This document shows positions 59,858 through 64,000 of a DNA stretch of 64,000 nt, one piece after another. Numbering within the stretch: the first letter of the stretch is position 1; the number at the start of each line of letters is the position of its first letter. Both the position numbers and the translations under genes were made by a program. Origin of the DNA: a virus; IMG/VR virus record IMGVR_UViG_3300005841_000030, positions 1 to 64,000 of that record; one strand, given 5' to 3'. The notes under the pieces are model-generated. The model was given only the letters and a program-made list of their open reading frames with translations. It ran no database searches and had not been told where the DNA came from.

Positions 59858-60126
59858 ATTTTAGGATTGGTTTCTTCGATACATTGTTTTAGTACTTCTA
59901 TTCTACTTTCTTTATCTTTTTTAGGCCACCATCCTCCTTCATTAGGAAGAGATATTATTACTTCAGGCTTCTTTTTAAACAATTCTGGAAAAAATCATTC
60001 TAATTCTGATTCAGAAATCCAACTTTGCATTTGCCACATTAATATATTACAAATAAAGTCTCTTTCCTCATTTTCTATAGCTACTAAAGCATGTTTATAA
60101 TGCTTATTTTTTTCTTCTTGTGTCAT
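59854..60126 (-). pseudogene. Paralogue of the 98-aa gene with an in-frame TGA (codon 44)
   Basis: From ATG 60126 the frame reads 43 codons (KHYKHALVAIENEERDFICN..., SWISESELE), a TGA at 59997-59995, and then 46 codons (FFPELFKKKPEVIIS, GGWWPKKDKESRIEVLKQC) to the TGA at 59854. Both parts align with the intact gene at 59561. The first ATG overlaps the upstream stop and the last stop overlaps the next ATG (ATGA both times), so the frame as a whole fits the operon. Either a recent pseudogene or a gene read through at TGA (Trp would fit the context, SELE-W-FF). Elsewhere in the window TGA acts as a normal stop. Confidence 0.7.
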
Positions 60127-60377
60127 GTTTTTTCAATATTTAGTCCAAAACAAAAATATAATGCTCCAAATATACCTCTAGCCTTCTTAGGTGTACAACG
60201 TAAGGTTTTACAGATGATATTAATAGCATACTTTCTATATTCTTTATACTTATTTTCAGGAATGGTCCATTTAAATGACCATTCCTTGTCCTTTTCAGCA
60301 TCTTTCATTGTTCTCCCAATAAGGGAGAGTTGATAAATAACAAGATGCTCTGCAAGATTTTCTCTTGTTATCTTCAT
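60123..60377 (-). CDS. Hypothetical protein (84 aa)
   Basis: N-terminal helix (ENLAEHLVIYQLSLIGRTMKDAEK), Trp-rich centre (WSFKWTIPENKYKEYRKYAINIIC) and a C-terminal CTPKKARGIFGALYFCFG. Overlaps both neighbours (ATGA). Unassigned. Confidence 0.67.
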   Translation of the reverse strand: MKITRENLAEHLVIYQLSLIGRTMKDAEKDKEWSFKWTIPENKYKEYRKYAINIICKTLRCTPKKARGIFGALYFCFGLNIEKT

Positions 60378-60451
60378 TCTCTTTGATTTTTACTATGTGT
60401 ATATGTAGTGAGAAGAAGCATAATTAATAATATGAATATTACAGTTGCCAT
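60374..60451 (-). CDS. 25-aa single-span membrane micro-protein
   Basis: ATG at 60451 and TGA overlapping the next ATG. One hydrophobic segment (VIFILLIMLLLTT) and a polar end (HSKNQRE). It fits the gap between two genes exactly, with 2 bases to the upstream stop. Short, so coding is only likely. Confidence 0.48.
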   Translation of the reverse strand: MATVIFILLIMLLLTTYTHSKNQRE

Positions 60452-60453
60452 AA

Positions 60454-60627
60454 TTAAAATTTTAAATGTTCTGAGTAATTTAGTATATTCTTAATTTTAC
60501 TCCAATTTATAGTATAATGATAAGTATCAGCTCTCCAGTATTTCCAGAATTTTAGTAATTTCTTCCTTTTATGTTTAGGAAAGAGTCTATTTATTTTTCT
60601 TCTTCTAGGTTTTGGATTTCTAGCCAT
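60454..60627 (-). CDS. Small highly basic protein (57 aa)
   Basis: ATG at 60627 (MARNPKPRRRKINRLFP), 10 bases after the polymerase stop; a longer frame would enter the polymerase gene. Strongly basic with many Lys, Arg, Trp and Tyr. Possibly binds nucleic acid (by charge only). Confidence 0.58.
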   Translation of the reverse strand: MARNPKPRRRKINRLFPKHKRKKLLKFWKYWRADTYHYTINWSKIKNILNYSEHLKF

Positions 60628-60637
60628 AAGGTTATAT

Positions 60638-62662
60638 TTAAAATTGGAACCCAAGCTGGTTAATTGGTTGCTTCTTCACTGCTTTTCTTCCTTCCAGTTG
60701 GATTTTTGTTATAATCTCCTGACATTTCCCTATATAAAAATCATAATTTATATTACAATCTTCTACTTTTGTTGTTTTAGGGAGGAAATTACATACTACA
60801 CAAGAATACCCTTTTCCTTCTTCTTTTTTTTCTACAATAGATACATCAGGGGCATTTGTTGTACATTCTGGATTTTTTATTTTAAATAAAGATTCCCCTG
60901 ACTCAGAAACATAATATCTAATGAGCTTTCTATATACATTAGTACCTTTTTTAGACACCCCTTCATAGTGGAAATCCTTACTACTTTTTACTCTAGAACA
61001 AAAATCGTAGATATTCTTATGATTTCTTATAGTCTCATCTATAGAGATATTGTTAGTAAAATACTGTTCTAAGGCTTTTGCTATTATTACTTTTGATTTT
61101 TTCTCTCTTAATTCGAAATCTGTCTTAAATTCAGCTCCTTTTTTCTTAATAAAGTCTCCTTTATTATCAGCTATTTTCCTTTTGGCTATATATCCACTAA
61201 CAGATGTTTGTGCAATCCATTCAAATTCTGTATATTCTACATTTCCCAATTCTTTATTACCTATTAATTCCTCATAATAAGATATTATTTCCTTGAATTC
61301 CTTTTCTCTAGATTTATCTATTAAAGCATCCCAGCCATCGGTATTCGCGCTTACTATATTATAATCTTTAAGAATAAGAGCTTCAATTATCATTAATATC
61401 TCTAATTGGCACCCCATAGTTACTTTTAACATAGCACATGGATCTTGTTGCCAATCTCCTTGTGTATTAAGTCTACCATAAGCTCCTCCATTTAGGGATA
61501 ATTTGCCCATTTCTTGTAGGGATTCATATTTAGGATCTTTTGTATCTTTTGCTAACTTTTTGTACTTTAACCTTCTTTCAATCTTACTTACAAGCATATT
61601 ATTCCATTCTATTCCTAAATGGGATGGGTAAATTTTATACTTTCTTATTGCATTGGGATATTGTGAACCTATATCACATTGTAGATATAATTGGTTTTCT
61701 GTAGGTTTTATATATCTAGGTTTCTCATTAGAATGTATACCTCCTCTCATTACAGTGACAGTTAAATCCTTATTAAACCTATACTTAAACTGTTGTTCTT
61801 CATTTTTAATAAATGTCTCACCTAGCTCTTTTACAAATTGTTGTAATTCTTTAGTTTGGAATTTCACTGTGTTAGGAAAAAACACTTTATACTTCTTCCC
61901 AAAGAAATTACTAACCTTTTTAGGTTTTAATTCTTTTTCATTTTTTCCTGTTAGTTTACAATAATCTAACTGATTCCACATCGCTCCTATCTTAACATCA
62001 TCAAAATTCAAGCAATTTAAGCCTGTTTCTTCTTGTATAATAAGTCTATCTTTTATCTTGTTTTTACCTTTATATAAAGGATTATCTGTTTCTCCTATAG
62101 TATACAAATATAACTCATAACTAGACATTATATCATTAAAACAGTAATCTTTAATTAGTTGTATTTCCTCTTTGGTTAAGTCTTTTTTTAGATGATGTAT
62201 TGGCATCTCTTCCACATTATACCAGTTTGTAGCATATTGTATTGCTTTTAAAGATACCCTTTGTACATTTTTACCCTCTCTTAATAGATGCCAGATTAAA
62301 GGCAGATCTAATTGTTTTAAAGTTAAATCATACTCTCTATATCTGGAAAATAGCCCATAATTAGAATTATCTATATTATCATTAGATTCTTGAGATATTA
62401 AAGCACATATTTCTAATCCTGTTAAATCATGCCAATTTTGATAGTTTCTTAAAACCCATTCGATTATTTGACCGTCATATTTAAGATTATTATATCCTGT
62501 CCAATAGTAATCTTTATGAGTTTCAGTAAATTTAATAAACCCATCCAATGTATTTTCCCATTGATTTACTCCAAATTCATACCTTTTATCCTCTTCAGGG
62601 ATATAGATTCCCACAAAGAAGCATTCTAAGAGAGCTTCTATATCCCAGATGAGTATTTTCAT
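60638..62662 (-). CDS. Family B DNA polymerase (674 aa)
   Basis: Exonuclease motifs: I WDIEA (D7, E9), II YNNLKYD (N59, D63), III YCFNDIMSS (D177). Polymerase motifs: A LQCDIGSQYPNAI (D330, SQYP for SLYP), B KLSLNGGAYGRL (387-397) and C SANTDGWDAL (440-447, TD in place of DTD). So proofreading and polymerase sites are both present; the chain is short, as in protein-primed or phage PolB forms. Replicates the phage genome with the DnaB-like helicase and primase. In crAss-like phages either PolA or PolB occurs; this one has PolB. Confidence 0.92.
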   Translation of the reverse strand: MKILIWDIEALLECFFVGIYIPEEDKRYEFGVNQWENTLDGFIKFTETHKDYYWTGYNNLKYDGQIIEWVLRNYQNWHDLTGLEICALISQESNDNIDNSNYGLFSRYREYDLTLKQLDLPLIWHLLREGKNVQRVSLKAIQYATNWYNVEEMPIHHLKKDLTKEEIQLIKDYCFNDIMSSYELYLYTIGETDNPLYKGKNKIKDRLIIQEETGLNCLNFDDVKIGAMWNQLDYCKLTGKNEKELKPKKVSNFFGKKYKVFFPNTVKFQTKELQQFVKELGETFIKNEEQQFKYRFNKDLTVTVMRGGIHSNEKPRYIKPTENQLYLQCDIGSQYPNAIRKYKIYPSHLGIEWNNMLVSKIERRLKYKKLAKDTKDPKYESLQEMGKLSLNGGAYGRLNTQGDWQQDPCAMLKVTMGCQLEILMIIEALILKDYNIVSANTDGWDALIDKSREKEFKEIISYYEELIGNKELGNVEYTEFEWIAQTSVSGYIAKRKIADNKGDFIKKKGAEFKTDFELREKKSKVIIAKALEQYFTNNISIDETIRNHKNIYDFCSRVKSSKDFHYEGVSKKGTNVYRKLIRYYVSESGESLFKIKNPECTTNAPDVSIVEKKEEGKGYSCVVCNFLPKTTKVEDCNINYDFYIGKCQEIITKIQLEGRKAVKKQPINQLGFQF

Positions 62663-62663
62663 A

Positions 62664-63077
62664 TTATTTCTTCTTTTTAACTAATATTTTAGTCTTTTTC
62701 TTTCTTTCAGGATAGGCTTCTTCTAAAGCTTTAGCTATTTCCTTAAAGTTGTATTTCTCTGTATCATTTAAAACATCTAGAGAATTCCCATCTTCTCTCC
62801 TCTTCTGAATGTCATCATTTATTTCCTTCAGCCATGTAGGAGCATATTTTTGATAATTAGGCATATCTCCTTCTAAATATGGAATTTCTGTCTCTTCACC
62901 AGTATTTTCATCCATCTTTGTTTGATATTTCCACTTGTTTTTAGGAATAAGTATTTTACAAGCTACGCCGAGGCAACAATAACCATCTTTGTCATTTAAG
63001 GTTCCTGTTGTTTGTTTATATCTTCCTGATTTTAAGGCTTTTATCCATTTTCTGAATTGTTCTCTATTTAGTCTCAT
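62664..63077 (-). CDS. Conserved-type phage protein (137 aa)
   Basis: The pattern REQFRKWIKALKSGRYKQTTGTL, DKDGYCCLGVACKIL, and LDVLNDTEKYNFKEIAKALEEAYP recurs in many phages as an uncharacterised family. C-terminal run of Lys. Preceded directly by AAAACCAATT before ATG 63077. Precedes the polymerase by one base. Confidence 0.7.
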   Translation of the reverse strand: MRLNREQFRKWIKALKSGRYKQTTGTLNDKDGYCCLGVACKILIPKNKWKYQTKMDENTGEETEIPYLEGDMPNYQKYAPTWLKEINDDIQKRREDGNSLDVLNDTEKYNFKEIAKALEEAYPERKKKTKILVKKKK

Positions 63078-63089
63078 AATTGGTTTTAT

Positions 63090-63368
63090 TTAAAAATACA
63101 AAGTTACACTATCTTTTTGCATTACAGCTCTTTTAGGGACAAAATTAAACTCGAATCCTTGTGGGAGTTGTATTTCATTCACTTTTATATTAGCTGGTTT
63201 ATATTTCCTTTTTCCTTGTACAAGATAGTATTTTTGTAAGATACACCCTACTGTCCTTCCTGACTCTTTTGAGAATATTTCCATAGCCTCCTTCTTAGTT
63301 ATGTCACTTCTTTTAACCAAGTCTAACATTCTATCTGTTTCTTCTTTTGTCCAGAATTTTACTTTCAT
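63090..63368 (-). CDS. Myb/SANT-like DNA-binding protein (92 aa)
   Basis: N-terminal KFWTKEETDRMLDLVKRSDITKKEAMEIFSKESGRTVGCILQKYYLV fits the three-helix SANT/Myb plan: W, then acidic first helix, then R/K in the third. The C-terminal half is strand-like. Starts at the ATG 63368. Possible regulator of the block (inference). Confidence 0.55.
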   Translation of the reverse strand: MKVKFWTKEETDRMLDLVKRSDITKKEAMEIFSKESGRTVGCILQKYYLVQGKRKYKPANIKVNEIQLPQGFEFNFVPKRAVMQKDSVTLYF

Positions 63369-63379
63369 AAATTTCATAA

Positions 63380-63937
63380 TTAGTTAATTTTAGCTATACA
63401 ACACATTGCACTACTATCGAAATAAGGAGCATAAATATACTTTCCCTTGTCTGTAGTGTATTTTGTATGCTCTACAGGGGAAATGAATCTTCTCTTGAAT
63501 TCTATAATTTCATTCCTTATTTCAAAGAATCTATCTATTGTCTTATTTCCTATTAATCTCCTAGAGAAGGTCATAATGAAATTATTTTCTGTATATTTCC
63601 TTATTTCCTCTTCCATATTCATAATAGTGCTACAATAGTCTAAATCATAAAATACTTCCTTTTTAGGAGTTTCTTCCCCTATATTTCCTAATATAAGAGA
63701 AATTGGTGTATTCTGTATCTTTGGAAGTTGTTCTACAACCACTTCTAAATCCTTCTCATACACCTTAATTTCCTTAAATTTGTGTTCCCTGCACCAATTT
63801 ATATATTCATCTATATTAGGTCCAGCAAGTCCTGTTAATTGGACATATTGGCTATAATAACCAATTAAGAAATCCCTAACCATTCTTTTCTGAGGTAAAG
63901 ACCCTTCTTTTTTCACTTTCTTAAGATAATTACTCAT
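63380..63937 (-). CDS. Hypothetical protein (185 aa)
   Basis: The ATG at 63937 (MSNYLKKVKKEGSLPQ) lies just after the stop of the truncated gene at the window edge; the longer frame to 63997 (GTG) overlaps it. Mixed alpha/beta with IRNEIIEFKRRFISPVEHTKY and a final SSAMCCIAKIN. No domain recognised. Confidence 0.68.
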   Translation of the reverse strand: MSNYLKKVKKEGSLPQKRMVRDFLIGYYSQYVQLTGLAGPNIDEYINWCREHKFKEIKVYEKDLEVVVEQLPKIQNTPISLILGNIGEETPKKEVFYDLDYCSTIMNMEEEIRKYTENNFIMTFSRRLIGNKTIDRFFEIRNEIIEFKRRFISPVEHTKYTTDKGKYIYAPYFDSSAMCCIAKIN

Positions 63938-64000
63938 GATAATGCCTTTTAGATTTACAATCTCCTTTATGTGTAATAGATTCAACTTTCCATCCACCTG
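63930..64000 (-). CDS. C-terminal end of a further minus-strand gene (partial)
   Basis: A reading frame entering from the right edge gives GGWKVESITHKGDCKSKRHYH and ends at TAA 63930, overlapping the next ATG by 8 bases. It is too short to assign. Confidence 0.4.
   Translation of the reverse strand, partial: GGWKVESITHKGDCKSKRHYHE

Noticed and set aside
1-64000. tRNA, rRNA or CRISPR arrays
   Set aside because: All gaps between genes are short and filled by promoters, terminators or small ORFs; no cloverleaf or repeat array was noticed by eye. A tRNAscan-SE run would settle this.

Overview
The window is a dense, AT-rich piece of a large tailed-phage genome with almost no intergenic space. 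It most likely belongs to a crAss-like phage (order Crassvirales) infecting a Bacteroidetes host. The main reasons are: a 3,735-residue virion-type protein carrying the DFDID catalytic signature of the crAss-like single-chain RNA polymerase; a second giant virion-type protein beside it; two opposed gene blocks, one structural and one for replication; and promoter-like sites of the Bacteroidetes type (TTTG or TTGG, about 20 nt, then TAnnTTTG). Terminase, portal and capsid genes are not present and should lie left of position 1. I saw no tRNA, rRNA, CRISPR array, integrase or insertion sequence. No stretch longer than about 100 bases is without a gene.

Plus strand, 1-33 kb. The 3' end of a virion gene (1-1725) is followed by the giant RNA polymerase polyprotein (1725-12932), a small intramembrane CPBP-family protease (12950-13414) and a 1,674-residue virion protein with a PD-(D/E)XK nuclease domain (13424-18448). 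Next come small genes with their own promoters, a holin/spanin-like membrane group (19.4-20.6 kb), a tailspike and tail-fibre group (20.6-26.7 kb) and a sugar-modification group (26.8-31.3 kb). That last group has a GT8-like enzyme, a double GT2 enzyme and a fused sugar reductase/C-methyltransferase. Small genes including a ferritin-like one follow, and a strong terminator at 32997-33029 closes the block.

Minus strand, 64-33 kb. Reading from right to left this block holds a family B DNA polymerase, a putative replisome organizer, a DnaB-like helicase, a superfamily 2 helicase, a Sak4-like ATPase, a nucleotidyltransferase-like protein, a VWA protein, a candidate ssDNA-binding protein, a DnaG-type primase, a divergent uracil-DNA glycosylase, a PD-(D/E)XK exonuclease, a B12-dependent (class II) ribonucleotide reductase, RecA and a MazG-like pyrophosphohydrolase. 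A GroES-like protein and two more GT2 enzymes end it. Most genes overlap by 4 nt (ATGA) or lie 1-10 nt apart. Four free-standing HNH or GIY-YIG homing-type endonucleases are inserted among them. Terminator hairpins followed at once by TAnnTTTG boxes divide this block into several transcription units.

How it fits together (inference). The virion RNA polymerase and its giant partner are probably packaged and injected to start early transcription. The minus block then makes and repairs DNA and supplies deoxynucleotides. The plus block supplies tail fibres, lysis proteins and a glycan-modifying set that may alter the virion or the host surface. The oddest items are the CPBP protease inside the virion-RNA-polymerase locus, the reductase/C-methyltransferase fusion, a small gene with an internal in-frame TGA, a uracil-DNA glycosylase lacking the usual catalytic Asp, and a promoter-leader cassette used twice 13 kb apart.
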